Part shown: positions 1 through 7,176 of the stretch, piece by piece
Layout: every line of letters starts with the position of its first letter
Numbering within the stretch: position 1 is the stretch's first letter
NCBI GenBank assembly: GCA_012516015.1
Contig: JAAYXG010000217.1
Coordinates: 1 to 8,759 of the forward strand
Direction of reading: 5' to 3'
Source of the DNA: Lysobacteraceae bacterium
GTDB lineage: Bacteria; Pseudomonadota; Gammaproteobacteria; Steroidobacterales; Steroidobacteraceae
DNA length: 8,759 bases
Program-made: the position numbers and the translations under genes
The notes under the pieces: model-generated
What the model was told of the DNA's origin: nothing
What the model saw: the letters and a program-made list of their open reading frames with translations, nothing else
The model's database searches: none

Positions 1-1
1 C

Positions 2-739
2 GACGATTTCTGGCTCGACGGTCGCTCGGACTCGGATGACTATTATGTGACGACCACACTCGACGATGGATTCGCGACGGCAGAGTACGATCTATTGATC
101 GACCTTTACGAAGTGGGCTATAGCGGCATCGTCGCCACGATCGGACCGGCCCATTCCGATCAGCTTGCGTATCTGCCTCTGGAAGAAGTCGCGCTCGACC
201 TGCCGATCGAGCTGCCAGGATATGCGATCGGCGACATCGAAACGACGTTGCTGATCGACCAGGACGGCGACGGCCACTACTCGCGGTTTCGCATCGACTT
301 CGATCCCGATGCAGAGTTCGACGGTTCGATCGTCTATGCCAAGCTGTGGGTCAGACCGCAGGGCGGCGAATGGATCGAGGAACACGTCTCGGAGGATTTC
401 CTGGTCGACTCGAGCGGTACCGCGGACGTCTATAGCCTCACGGCGGATTGGCTGAGCGGTTATCCAACCTCGTATTACGACGTGCAGATCGATCTGTACG
501 ATTCCGCTACGGGCTTCCTCGTTGCCGCAGCAGGCAGCGAACGCCCTGAGCTCGCGCAGATTCCGCTCGAGGATCAGACGCGAGACAGACGCCCGAATCC
601 ACCGGTCGTCGGGGGTGGCGGCAGCGCAAGCTCGCAAGAACGCGGCGGCGGCGGTGCCTTCGATGCGCTCTGGCTCGTGCTGCTTGGCACTTTCCTCGGC
701 GCTACCCACATCGCCCGGCGTAGTCAACAAGAGAACTAA
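2..739 (+). CDS. GlyGly-CTERM surface protein, choice-of-anchor H-like, 5' partial
   Basis: The reading frame is open from the window edge, so the gene starts upstream; a GTG at 47 is only an internal valine codon. Numbered from that codon, two related segments of about 37 residues appear: 14-51 (YDLLIDLYEV, ending PLEEVALD) and 144-180 (YDVQIDLYDS, ending PLEDQTRD). Between them residues 71-78 read DQDGDGHY, an acidic loop like Ca-binding DxDxDG motifs. The end is a GlyGly-CTERM sorting signal: a glycine-rich spacer (189-203), a hydrophobic helix starting at W209, then R224-R225. In that family a rhombosortase cleaves the tail and the protein goes on to the outer surface or is secreted, usually by type II secretion. 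The duplicated segment resembles what I recall of choice-of-anchor H proteins. The specific function is unknown. The gene ends (TAA) one base before the stop of the convergent transporter gene. Confidence 0.82.
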   Translation, partial: DDFWLDGRSDSDDYYVTTTLDDGFATAEYDLLIDLYEVGYSGIVATIGPAHSDQLAYLPLEEVALDLPIELPGYAIGDIETTLLIDQDGDGHYSRFRIDFDPDAEFDGSIVYAKLWVRPQGGEWIEEHVSEDFLVDSSGTADVYSLTADWLSGYPTSYYDVQIDLYDSATGFLVAAAGSERPELAQIPLEDQTRDRRPNPPVVGGGGSASSQERGGGGAFDALWLVLLGTFLGATHIARRSQQEN

Positions 740-740
740 T

Positions 741-2063
741 TCATACCTTCGCGAGCTTACCGTGCTTGGCGAGCGCCTCTTCAGCGCCGACGTCACGACG
801 CTTGATCGCGACGAACGCCGCGAGCGACACGAGAGCTGCCGCGGATAGGTAATAGCCGACGAATGCGATGCCATGCTTCTGCGCGAGCCACGTCGCGATA
901 TACGGCGCGAGCGACGCGCCGACGATGCCGGCGAGATTGAACGTCACCGAGGCGCCGGTGTAGCGAATGGCGGTCGGAAACAGCTCCGAGAGCGCCGTGC
1001 CGAGGGGGCCATAGGTGAGCCCCATCAGTCCTAGGCCCAGCGACAAGAACGCGAGCGCACCCCACATCGAGCCCGAGCCGAAGAGCGGCTCGAACGTCAA
1101 ACCGAACAGCGCGATGCCGAGAGAGGCAGCGATGAGCACCGGCAATCGTCCCTTGCGGTCCGCCACGACGGCCGAAACCGGAATCATGATGCCGAAAAAG
1201 ATCACGCCGGCGATCTGCAGGATCAAGAACTCCTCGCGCTCGAAACCGAGTGCGGAGACGCCCCAGCTCAGCGTAAACACCGTCATGAGGTAGAAGGTCA
1301 CGAAGGTCGCGGTCGCGGCGAACGTCCCGAGCAGCAGCGTGCCGGTATGTTTGGCTGCGACGGTCAGCATCGGCACTGCGACCCGCTCGTCGTTCTGCAG
1401 TGCCCGCAAGAAGGCCGGCGTCTCCTCGAGACGCAGGCGCACATACAAGCCGACGAAAACGAGCGCGGTGCTCGCCAGGAACGGAATCCGCCACCCCCAG
1501 GCCATGAACTGCCGATCCGTCAGCAGCTCCGTGAGCAGCACGAAGATGCCGGTCGAGCAAATGAATCCGATCGGTGCACCGAGCTGAGGAAACATGCCGT
1601 ACCAGGCTCGCTTACCGGGCGGCGCGTTCTCGGTCGCGAGCAGGACCGCGCCACCCCACTCTCCTCCGAGACCGAGCCCCTGACCGAGACGGCACATCGC
1701 GAGGAGGATCGGCGCCATCACACCGATCGATTCGTAGGTCGGTAACAGCCCGATGAGCACGGTCGAGAGCCCCATCGTGAGCAATGCCGCGACGAGCGTG
1801 GCCTTGCGGCCAATACGATCGCCGAAGTGTCCGAACAGTGCGGATCCGATCGGACGCGCGAAAAATGCGAGCGCAAAGGTCGCAAACGACTGCAGCATCG
1901 CCGAAGTCGGATCGTCCGAGGGAAAGAACAGCGTCGGAAAGACGAGGACCGCCGCGGTTGCGTAGATATAGAAATCGAAGAACTCGATCGTCGTGCCGAT
2001 CAGGCTCGCGAAGAGCACACGGCGAGGGGAGTTGCCGGGCGAGGCCGGAGTCCGATTTGACAT
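741..2063 (-). CDS. MFS transporter, metabolite:H+ symporter (MHS) type
   Basis: A 440-residue integral membrane protein with about 12 hydrophobic helices, the usual length for the family. MHS hallmarks are visible: FDFYIYATAAVLVFP at 29-43, RPIGSALFGHFGDRIGRK (MFS motif A) at 70-87, GQGLGLGGEWGGAVLLATEN at 127-146, RLRLEETPAF at 209-218, and the second-half motif A echo ADRKGRLP at 301-308. Relatives (ProP, KgtP, ShiA and many orphans) import compatible solutes, dicarboxylates or aromatic acids with protons across the inner membrane; the substrate cannot be assigned here. I chose the ATG at 2063 because family members start shortly before this first helix. The GTG at 2111 adds 16 cysteine- and asparagine-rich residues that look unrelated. 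There is no strong Shine-Dalgarno before 2063. The gene lies 173 bp downstream of the small membrane protein on the same strand, so co-transcription is possible but uncertain. Confidence 0.88.
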   Translation of the reverse strand: MSNRTPASPGNSPRRVLFASLIGTTIEFFDFYIYATAAVLVFPTLFFPSDDPTSAMLQSFATFALAFFARPIGSALFGHFGDRIGRKATLVAALLTMGLSTVLIGLLPTYESIGVMAPILLAMCRLGQGLGLGGEWGGAVLLATENAPPGKRAWYGMFPQLGAPIGFICSTGIFVLLTELLTDRQFMAWGWRIPFLASTALVFVGLYVRLRLEETPAFLRALQNDERVAVPMLTVAAKHTGTLLLGTFAATATFVTFYLMTVFTLSWGVSALGFEREEFLILQIAGVIFFGIMIPVSAVVADRKGRLPVLIAASLGIALFGLTFEPLFGSGSMWGALAFLSLGLGLMGLTYGPLGTALSELFPTAIRYTGASVTFNLAGIVGASLAPYIATWLAQKHGIAFVGYYLSAAALVSLAAFVAIKRRDVGAEEALAKHGKLAKV

Positions 2064-2082
2064 GAGGGCGTTGTTATTCTGT

Positions 2083-2111
2083 GTGTGGCAGCGCGGGCAA
2101 TTGTGCCACAC
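2083..2111 (-). promoter_or_regulatory. Inverted repeat upstream of the MFS gene
   Basis: The 8-bp arms GTGTGGCA (2083-2090) and TGCCACAC (2104-2111) are perfectly inverted around a 13-bp spacer, ending 20 bp before the chosen start codon at 2063. The place suits an operator or a 5' leader hairpin. It could also be chance in a GC-rich gap. I could not find a convincing -35/-10 pair beside it. Confidence 0.25.
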
Positions 2112-2185
2112 CGAGCCTCGGGCTCCACGCGCCGCCGCTTGCCCGCCGCCTCACCCTCCCCGCTGCAGCGTGAGAGAGCGCCCGC

Positions 2186-2213
2186 TGTAGGCTGTGGAGT
2201 GTGGACTGTAGGC
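2186..2213. repeat. Four tandem heptamers (TGTRGRS type)
   Basis: Four consecutive 7-bp units on the + strand: TGTAGGC, TGTGGAG, TGTGGAC, TGTAGGC. A degenerate fifth (TGCGAAG) follows at 2214-2220. The first and fourth units are identical and lie 21 bp apart. The array lies 24-51 bp downstream of the stop codon of the small membrane protein (minus strand). This 173-bp gap (2064-2236) holds no gene that I can support. Confidence 0.6.
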
Positions 2214-2236
2214 TGCGAAGCGTGTGCTGCGCGGTG

Positions 2237-2662
2237 TCAAGCCCGCTCGCCGCGGAGCAACCCGATCCGTTTTGCCTGGAGCGCGGTGACGGCGGCCAGA
2301 CACATGAGCACGATGCCGCTCGCAACCTCCAACAGGATCGACGCATGCATCACGCGCGTATGAGCCGAGAAGTCCGCAACGATATAGTGAGCAAGGCCGT
2401 CCAGACCGCAGGCGCCATAGATCGCGATCGTCAACAATCCGGGTGCGAAAAACCTATAGCGCAGCAACAAGAAACCGACGACGCCGATCGTCGTCACGGC
2501 CGCCCAGGCCACGTACACGTTGAGGACCGAAAAAGTCGGAGGCAGGTTCGGGTAGACGGTCAAGAACGTCGCGTTGTGAATGTGCTGAAAGAGACTCGCG
2601 AAAGCATAGATGACCAATGCCCCGATCAAGGGTCTCGTTTCCAACTGCTTCACGCGGCTCAT
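2237..2662 (-). CDS. Small four-helix membrane protein of unknown function
   Basis: I do not recognise this 141-residue protein as a named family. It has about four hydrophobic segments (roughly 11-35, 48-67, 71-94 and 104-128) and a short basic tail (KRIGLLRGER), so it should sit in the inner membrane with both ends probably cytoplasmic. Polar residues inside or beside the helices stand out: H27, H29, N30, D88, H92, H101, H106 and E112. These could bind a metal or cofactor, but that is speculation. The start is well supported: the ATG at 2662 follows a GGAGG (complement at 2672-2676) with 9-nt spacing. It lies 110 bp downstream of the RND pump gene on the same strand, beyond a GC hairpin, so it may be a weakly coupled last gene of that operon or separately expressed. 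Size and position recall the small MexG (DoxX-like) protein of mexGHI-opmD, but I see no sequence match to it. Confidence 0.75.
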   Translation of the reverse strand: MSRVKQLETRPLIGALVIYAFASLFQHIHNATFLTVYPNLPPTFSVLNVYVAWAAVTTIGVVGFLLLRYRFFAPGLLTIAIYGACGLDGLAHYIVADFSAHTRVMHASILLEVASGIVLMCLAAVTALQAKRIGLLRGERA

Positions 2663-2736
2663 CGTCCCTTACCTCCCCGTTCATCCTGTTGAGCACGGTG
2701 CGCCGCAGCACCCGCCCACGTCGTTTCGCGCCGCGC

Positions 2737-2754
2737 GCCGGCCTCTTGGCCGGC
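2737..2754 (-). terminator. GC hairpin after the RND pump gene
   Basis: GCCGGCC (2737-2743) and GGCCGGC (2748-2754) form a perfect 7-bp stem with a 4-nt loop, 18 bp beyond the pump's stop codon. No T-run follows on the minus strand, so it is not a classical intrinsic terminator. It may cause partial termination or protect the pump mRNA 3' end. The rest of the 110-bp gap (2663-2772) shows only the Shine-Dalgarno of the next gene. Confidence 0.35.
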
Positions 2755-2772
2755 ACGCCTTCGAACAACGGT

Positions 2773-5700
2773 TCAGGCAACGACGGGCGCTACGTCCCCG
2801 GATTCCGACGTGATCTTCAGCTCGATCGCTTCCTCATCTTCGGCTCTGCGACGATGATCCGCCGCGATGAACGAGTAGAACACCGGGACGACGAACAGCG
2901 TGAACAGCGTTCCGACGACCATACCCGTCACGAGCACGATGCCGATGCTGTTCCTCGCTTCGGCACCCGGACCGGACACGAGCACGAGCGGGAAGTGTCC
3001 GAACACGGTCGCAGCCGAAGTCATGAGCACCGGACGCAATCGAGTGCGTGAAGCCTCACGCAGGGCGGCCAGCTTATCCAGACCGCGTGCTTGCAGCGTA
3101 TTGGCAAATTCCACGATAAGGATACCGTTCTTCGCAATCAGGCCGACCAACGTGATCAGTCCGACCTGCGAATAGATATTGAGCGTCGTCAGGTCGAGGA
3201 ACGTGAATGTCAATGCACCTGCGATCGCCAGCGGCACGGAGCCTAGCAACACGATCAACGGATCGCGGAAGCTATGGAACTGTGCAGCAAGCACCAGATA
3301 AATGAGGACCAGCGCAAAGGCGAGCGTCGTCGTCAGCGCGGCGCCTTCTTGACGTAGCTGTCGAGACTCGCCGGCGTAGTCCACCGTCGTGCCAGGCCCG
3401 CCGGCTGCCGCCGCCGCCTGCTCCAACACCCTCAATCCCTCTTCCTTCGTCACGCCGGGCGCAACACCGCCATAGATGCGCGCTGCGTTGCGTTGCTGAA
3501 AGCGGTTCAACGTGCGCGGAGAGGCCTTCGTCTCGATGCGCGTGAAGCTCGAAACCGGCACGAGCTCCCCACTCGGCGTCTTGATCTTCAAGTCGAGCAG
3601 CGGCTCGAGCGTCGCGCGATCCTTTTCGCCGATCTGCGGGATGACCTTGTAGCTGCGGTCGAAATAGTTGAAGCGGTTGACGTATCCGCCGCCCAACAGC
3701 GTCCCGAGCTCTCGTCCGACCGTCGCCAGATCGAGACCCAGGTCCGCAATCCGCTCGCGATCCAGAACGACACGTGCTTCAGGCAAGTCGACCTTGAGGT
3801 CCGTGTCGACGTACATGAACTTACCGCTCTGCCAGCCCGCGTTCAGAACGGCCTGCGTCGTTTCGAGGAGTTGCTCGATCGAGCCGTCGTTCTGCACGAC
3901 GAGCTCGACGTCGAACTGACCCGGCGTCGGCAACGGAGGATCGAGGCGCGGAAACACGCGTACGCCCGGAATCTGCGAGACGGCACCATAGACTTCGCCG
4001 AACATCTCTTCCGTCGAGCGTTCGCGCTCCGTCCAATCCTTTGCAACGAGACCGCCGAACCCGCCCCAAGCGGACGTGAGCGACCACATGAAGCGCGTCT
4101 CCGGAAACGAGCGGATCGCCTTGACGACTTCGAGCGACTCGCGATTCGTCGCGGCAAGCGAAGAATCGGGCGATGCTTCGAAGAACAAGCTGATGTGGCT
4201 CTGATCCTCGACGGGCGCGAGCTCCTGGCGCGAATACATGTGGAGCGGCCATGCGGCAAGCGTCACGAGCACTGCAACAGCGACGATCGTCCAACGCATC
4301 GCAAGCGCGCCATCGAGCAGGCGCTCATAGACGCGGGTCACGACGGCAAAGCCGCGATTCACGATCGACGTCAAGCGCCCTTCCTTGCCCTGCGGATGCA
4401 CGAACCTCGAGCTCATGAGCGGCGACAACGTCAGCGCGACGAGGCCCGATACCACCACGGCGGCAGCCAACGTGATCGCGAATTCGAGGAACAGCGATCC
4501 CGTAAGCCCCCCTTGGAAGGCGATCGGCGTGTAGACGGTCGCGAGAGTGATCGTCATCGCGATGACCGGCCCCTTGAGCTCGCGCGCGCCGATGAGCGCC
4601 GCTTGCACTCGCGACTTGCCTTCTCGCACGTGACGCTCGACGTTCTCGACAACGACGATCGCATCGTCGACGACGAGGCCCACCGAGAGCACGATTGCCA
4701 GAATCGTCAGGAGGTTCAAGCTGAACCCGAACGCCAGCATCACGATCGCGGCGCCGACGAGCGAAACCGGCATCGCAACGAGCGGTACGAGCGCGGTGCG
4801 CACCGAGCCGAGGAAGAGGAAGACGACGAGCCCGACGATCAGCACTGTCTCGCCGAGCGTCTTCGTGATCTCCTCGAGCGCATCGCGCATGAACATCGTG
4901 CCGTCCCAGACGAGACGCATCTCGATGTCGCTCGGCAGCGTCGGCTCGATGCGCTGCATCTCTTCTCTCAGATACTTCGCGACCTCGAGCTCGTTCGAGC
5001 CGGGCAGCGGCCAGACACCGAGATACACGCTTTGCTGGTCGTTGTACTTCGCGACCGTCGCGGCCTCCTCCGCACCGAGCTCGACGGTGGCGACATCGCT
5101 CAAGCGAACGATCGCGCCGTCGCGATCCGCGACGATGAGATTCTCGAACTCTTCGACAGCCCGCAGATCCGTGTTCGCGAGCAGGTTCACTTGAACGAGA
5201 TCGCCCTTCGTTTGCCCAACCGCCGCGAGATAGTTGTTGCGGGTCAAAGCCGCCTGCACGTCGCCGGGCGCGAGATTGTGAGCGGCAAGTCGGGCGGGAT
5301 CGATCCACACGCGCATCGCGAGCGGCTGGCTACCTTCGTAGCTCACGCGCTGCACGCCGCGCAGCGGCGACAATTGCGGCTGCAGCGTACGCGAAAGCCA
5401 GTCGGTGAGCTCGGGCACGTCGCGCTCGCTAGACGTGAAGCCCAGATAGAACGTTGCATACGGACGATCCGCACGCTGCACTTCGACGACGGGCGGCTCG
5501 GCTTCGGGCGGAAGCTCCGACCGCACTTGTTGCAATCGCGCGGTGACCTCCGCCAGCGCATCGGTGCTGTCGTGGTCCAGCTTGAGCTGGATAGTCACGG
5601 TGCTGAGTCCGGCCCGGCTGGTGGACTCGATGTAATCGACGCCGCTGATCGCTGAGACCGCGCGCTCGATCGGCGTCGTCAAGAATCCGCGCACCGTGTC

Positions 5701-5871
5701 GGCGCTCGCACCGGTATAGACGGTCTCGATGATGATCGACGAGCTTTCCACGCTCGGGAACTGCTGTACCGGCAGCGTGGACAATGCGCGCACGCCGACG
5801 AGCACGATCACGAGATTGACGACGATCGCGAGGACCGGGTGTTTGATGAAGATGTCTGTGAAGGCACGCAT
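2773..5871 (-). CDS. RND multidrug efflux pump, inner-membrane permease (HAE-1, AcrB/MexI type)
   Basis: A 1032-residue RND permease of full normal length. It would export drugs or other amphiphilic compounds from periplasm or inner membrane, driven by proton entry, as a homotrimer docked to the adaptor and outer-membrane factor. The N-terminus (MRAFTDIFIKHPVLAIVV, then LPVQQFPSVES) is typical of the MexI/MexW-like branch. Periplasmic domains occupy about 31-335 and 550-840. The proton-relay aspartates are D402-D403 in GLVVDDAIVVVENVER (398-413), matching AcrB D407/D408. The relay lysine is K914 in GLIAKNGILIVEFAN, matching AcrB K940; the RLRPVLMTS motif is at 944-952. No frameshift or missing key residue is seen, so it should be functional. 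I start at the ATG at 5871: the open frame extends to 6048, but those 59 residues overlap the adaptor gene and are arginine/serine-rich, unlike any RND N-terminus. The gene is 64 bp downstream of the adaptor gene. Confidence 0.95.
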   Translation of the reverse strand: MRAFTDIFIKHPVLAIVVNLVIVLVGVRALSTLPVQQFPSVESSSIIIETVYTGASADTVRGFLTTPIERAVSAISGVDYIESTSRAGLSTVTIQLKLDHDSTDALAEVTARLQQVRSELPPEAEPPVVEVQRADRPYATFYLGFTSSERDVPELTDWLSRTLQPQLSPLRGVQRVSYEGSQPLAMRVWIDPARLAAHNLAPGDVQAALTRNNYLAAVGQTKGDLVQVNLLANTDLRAVEEFENLIVADRDGAIVRLSDVATVELGAEEAATVAKYNDQQSVYLGVWPLPGSNELEVAKYLREEMQRIEPTLPSDIEMRLVWDGTMFMRDALEEITKTLGETVLIVGLVVFLFLGSVRTALVPLVAMPVSLVGAAIVMLAFGFSLNLLTILAIVLSVGLVVDDAIVVVENVERHVREGKSRVQAALIGARELKGPVIAMTITLATVYTPIAFQGGLTGSLFLEFAITLAAAVVVSGLVALTLSPLMSSRFVHPQGKEGRLTSIVNRGFAVVTRVYERLLDGALAMRWTIVAVAVLVTLAAWPLHMYSRQELAPVEDQSHISLFFEASPDSSLAATNRESLEVVKAIRSFPETRFMWSLTSAWGGFGGLVAKDWTERERSTEEMFGEVYGAVSQIPGVRVFPRLDPPLPTPGQFDVELVVQNDGSIEQLLETTQAVLNAGWQSGKFMYVDTDLKVDLPEARVVLDRERIADLGLDLATVGRELGTLLGGGYVNRFNYFDRSYKVIPQIGEKDRATLEPLLDLKIKTPSGELVPVSSFTRIETKASPRTLNRFQQRNAARIYGGVAPGVTKEEGLRVLEQAAAAAGGPGTTVDYAGESRQLRQEGAALTTTLAFALVLIYLVLAAQFHSFRDPLIVLLGSVPLAIAGALTFTFLDLTTLNIYSQVGLITLVGLIAKNGILIVEFANTLQARGLDKLAALREASRTRLRPVLMTSAATVFGHFPLVLVSGPGAEARNSIGIVLVTGMVVGTLFTLFVVPVFYSFIAADHRRRAEDEEAIELKITSESGDVAPVVA

Positions 5872-5879
5872 AGGCTCTT

Positions 5880-5907
5880 GACTCGTGATTCGTGATTCGT
5901 GACTCGA
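5880..5907. repeat. Four tandem heptamers (GAYTCGT)
   Basis: Four consecutive 7-bp units on the + strand: GACTCGT, GATTCGT, GATTCGT, GACTCGA. They lie between the adaptor stop codon and the pump start codon, ending 8 bp before the latter. On the mRNA side the units read ACGARTC, so the repeat occupies the pump's ribosome-binding region; only a weak AAGAG follows it. Confidence 0.75.
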
Positions 5908-5910
5908 TAC

Positions 5911-5933
5911 GGAGAGCGCGAGGCGCGCTCTCC
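5911..5933 (-). other. Perfect intercistronic hairpin between adaptor and pump genes
   Basis: GGAGAGCGCG (5911-5920) and CGCGCTCTCC (5924-5933) are perfect inverted repeats with a 3-nt loop. This is a strong 10-bp GC-rich stem starting 2 bp after the adaptor's TAG stop. No T-run follows, so readthrough into the pump gene is expected. Likely roles are 3'-end protection of the adaptor mRNA or partial attenuation of the pump. Confidence 0.6.
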
Positions 5934-5935
5934 TG

Positions 5936-7054
5936 CTAGCCGCTTTCTCCAACCATGGCGACTGTGTCCTGCGGCGTCGCGACGGCGACGAGCGCTGCAT
6001 CGCGCAGCTTGAACGAGCCGGATGCGGCAACGCGCTCGCCTGCGGCAAGACCTTCGCCGATCACGACCTCATCGCCGAGGGCCGCTTCGATGGACACTTG
6101 GCGCTGCCGCGCGCGCGATGCGCCATTCGCATCCGTTTCGATGACGAACACGAAGTCGCCGGCCGGACCTTTACGCACCGCGCTCGCGGGGATGGCAACG
6201 GCGAGTCGCGGGGCTTCCGTCGGCACGTGCACGCGAACCGACGCGCCGGGCGCGGGCAGCCTGTCCGCATCGACGACTTCGGCCCGGACCGCGGCATTAC
6301 GTGTCGCCCGGTCGACGCGCGCATCGATCGCGACGATCTTCGCCGCAATCGGCGTCGACTCATCTCGCGTCACGACCTGAACCTCATCGCCGGCTCGCAG
6401 ATGCGTCGCCACCTGCTGCGCGACCGTGAAGTCCACGTAGGTCGAGTCGTCGACGCCCTGCAGCGTCGTGAGCAGCGTCCCCTCGTTCAGGTACTGACCG
6501 GGATGGACGTCCGAGAGCCCAATGCGTGCGCGGAAGGGTGCGCGAATCGTCTTGCGCTCGATGATCGCCTTCGTGCGAGCAATCTGTGCGAGCGCGACAT
6601 CGCGCTCGGCTCGGGCGCTATCCACCTCCATGTCCGACGCAGCGCGATCCTCGTTCATGCGAATCATTCGCGCATATTGCGTTTCGGCAAGCAGCGCTTG
6701 CGCTTCGAGCGCCTCGAGCTCCGCTTGTTCGACGGAAACATCGAGCGCAACGAGCACCTCGCCCGGCTCCACGATCCGACCGGGCTCTAGATTGACGCGT
6801 CGAACCGTTCCGGGCAGCTCGTTGCGCACCGTGATCGACCGCGTTGCGACGATCGTTCCGATCGACGTCGTCGACCGGTAGTGCTCGCGCTCCGTAGCGA
6901 GTGCGACCGCGATCGACTCGACAGGCTCCGGTTGATTCGCGGCGGCGGCCGCGGTGTCCTCGAGCGAATTGTGCTTCCATGCCGCGAGCGCAGAACCGGT
7001 AACGATCACTGCACCGAGCAGCCCTAGAGATCCCAATCGTGTCCGACGAACCAT
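5936..7054 (-). CDS. RND efflux periplasmic adaptor (membrane fusion protein)
   Basis: A 372-residue membrane fusion protein that bridges the RND pump and the outer-membrane channel. Residues 8-26 form one hydrophobic anchor. There is no cysteine in it, so it is a membrane-anchored rather than lipid-anchored adaptor. The lipoyl-like domain is split as expected: first half GTVRRVNLEPGRIVEPGEVL (82-101), second half KTIRAPFRARIGLSDVHPGQ (168-187). A short alpha-helical hairpin lies between (about 108-165, alanine/glutamate-rich). Beta-barrel and membrane-proximal parts follow, with IPASAVRKGPAGDFVFVI at 288-305. I start at the ATG at 7054 because a GGGAG (complement at 7064-7068) lies 9 nt before it and the anchor begins at once. 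The in-frame TTG at 7081 would swallow that site. It forms an operon with the pump (64-bp gap) and has its own 153-bp upstream region carrying the 25-bp palindrome. Confidence 0.93.
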   Translation of the reverse strand: MVRRTRLGSLGLLGAVIVTGSALAAWKHNSLEDTAAAAANQPEPVESIAVALATEREHYRSTTSIGTIVATRSITVRNELPGTVRRVNLEPGRIVEPGEVLVALDVSVEQAELEALEAQALLAETQYARMIRMNEDRAASDMEVDSARAERDVALAQIARTKAIIERKTIRAPFRARIGLSDVHPGQYLNEGTLLTTLQGVDDSTYVDFTVAQQVATHLRAGDEVQVVTRDESTPIAAKIVAIDARVDRATRNAAVRAEVVDADRLPAPGASVRVHVPTEAPRLAVAIPASAVRKGPAGDFVFVIETDANGASRARQRQVSIEAALGDEVVIGEGLAAGERVAASGSFKLRDAALVAVATPQDTVAMVGESG

Positions 7055-7102
7055 AAACAAAAGCTCCCGTTGTTCTTGCAATAGCTGCGATGATGAGTCG
7101 CT

Positions 7103-7131
7103 AAGTTAATGACGCATCGCTTCTCGACCAA
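7103..7131 (-). promoter_or_regulatory. Weak sigma70-like promoter for adaptor-pump operon
   Basis: On the minus strand TTGGTC (complement at 7126-7131) and TAACTT (complement at 7103-7108) are spaced by 17 bp. Each matches only about half of the consensus. Support comes mainly from position: about 50 bp before the start codon and 17 bp from the palindrome, nearly the same arrangement as at the outer-membrane factor gene. Confidence 0.3.
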
Positions 7132-7148
7132 TGGGTCGGAGCGAAAGT

Positions 7149-7173
7149 CATTCGTGCCGTATAGGAAGGAATG
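7149..7173. promoter_or_regulatory. 25-bp palindromic operator, copy 1 (adaptor-pump)
   Basis: The left half is CATTCGTGCC, the middle GTATA, the right half GGAAGGAATG. Outer CATTC/GAATG arms are perfectly inverted and 3 of 4 inner pairs (TGCC/GGAA) match. The same palindrome occurs at 8719-8743, with similarity running on past GAATG as CCCRTGA. It is centred about 107 bp before the adaptor start codon. Length and symmetry suit a dimeric regulator such as TetR or LysR type; the central T-N11-A (7155 and 7167) would fit the latter. Confidence 0.6.
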
Positions 7174-7176
7174 CCC

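Noticed and set aside
92..874. 260-codon minus-strand frame opposite the surface protein
   Set aside because: Arginine- and serine-rich shadow of a well-supported gene, also overlapping the end of the MFS gene. No domain, signal or ribosome-binding site.
2064..2111. GTG start for the MFS gene, adding 16 residues
   Set aside because: The added residues do not look like an MHS transporter N-terminus and would run through the inverted repeat; the ATG at 2063 is the better start.
2161..2170. 10-bp perfect palindrome CGCTGCAGCG as an operator
   Set aside because: Short, GC-rich and single copy in the window, with no promoter elements beside it. Chance is a sufficient explanation.
3493..5655. 720-codon open frame on the + strand inside the pump gene
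   Set aside because: It is codon-on-codon antisense to the pump, where its stops would need sense codons TTA, CTA or TCA. A GC-rich genome avoids these, so the frame stays open passively. The product is arginine/histidine/aspartate-rich with no recognisable domain.
5872..6048. N-terminal extension of the pump by 59 residues
   Set aside because: It overlaps the end of the adaptor gene, runs through the hairpin and heptamers, and reads as arginine/serine-rich noise. The ATG at 5871 gives a standard RND N-terminus.
6098..6790. 230-codon + strand frame inside the adaptor gene
   Set aside because: Antisense shadow. The minus-strand adaptor has both lipoyl-domain halves and a membrane anchor in the correct order.
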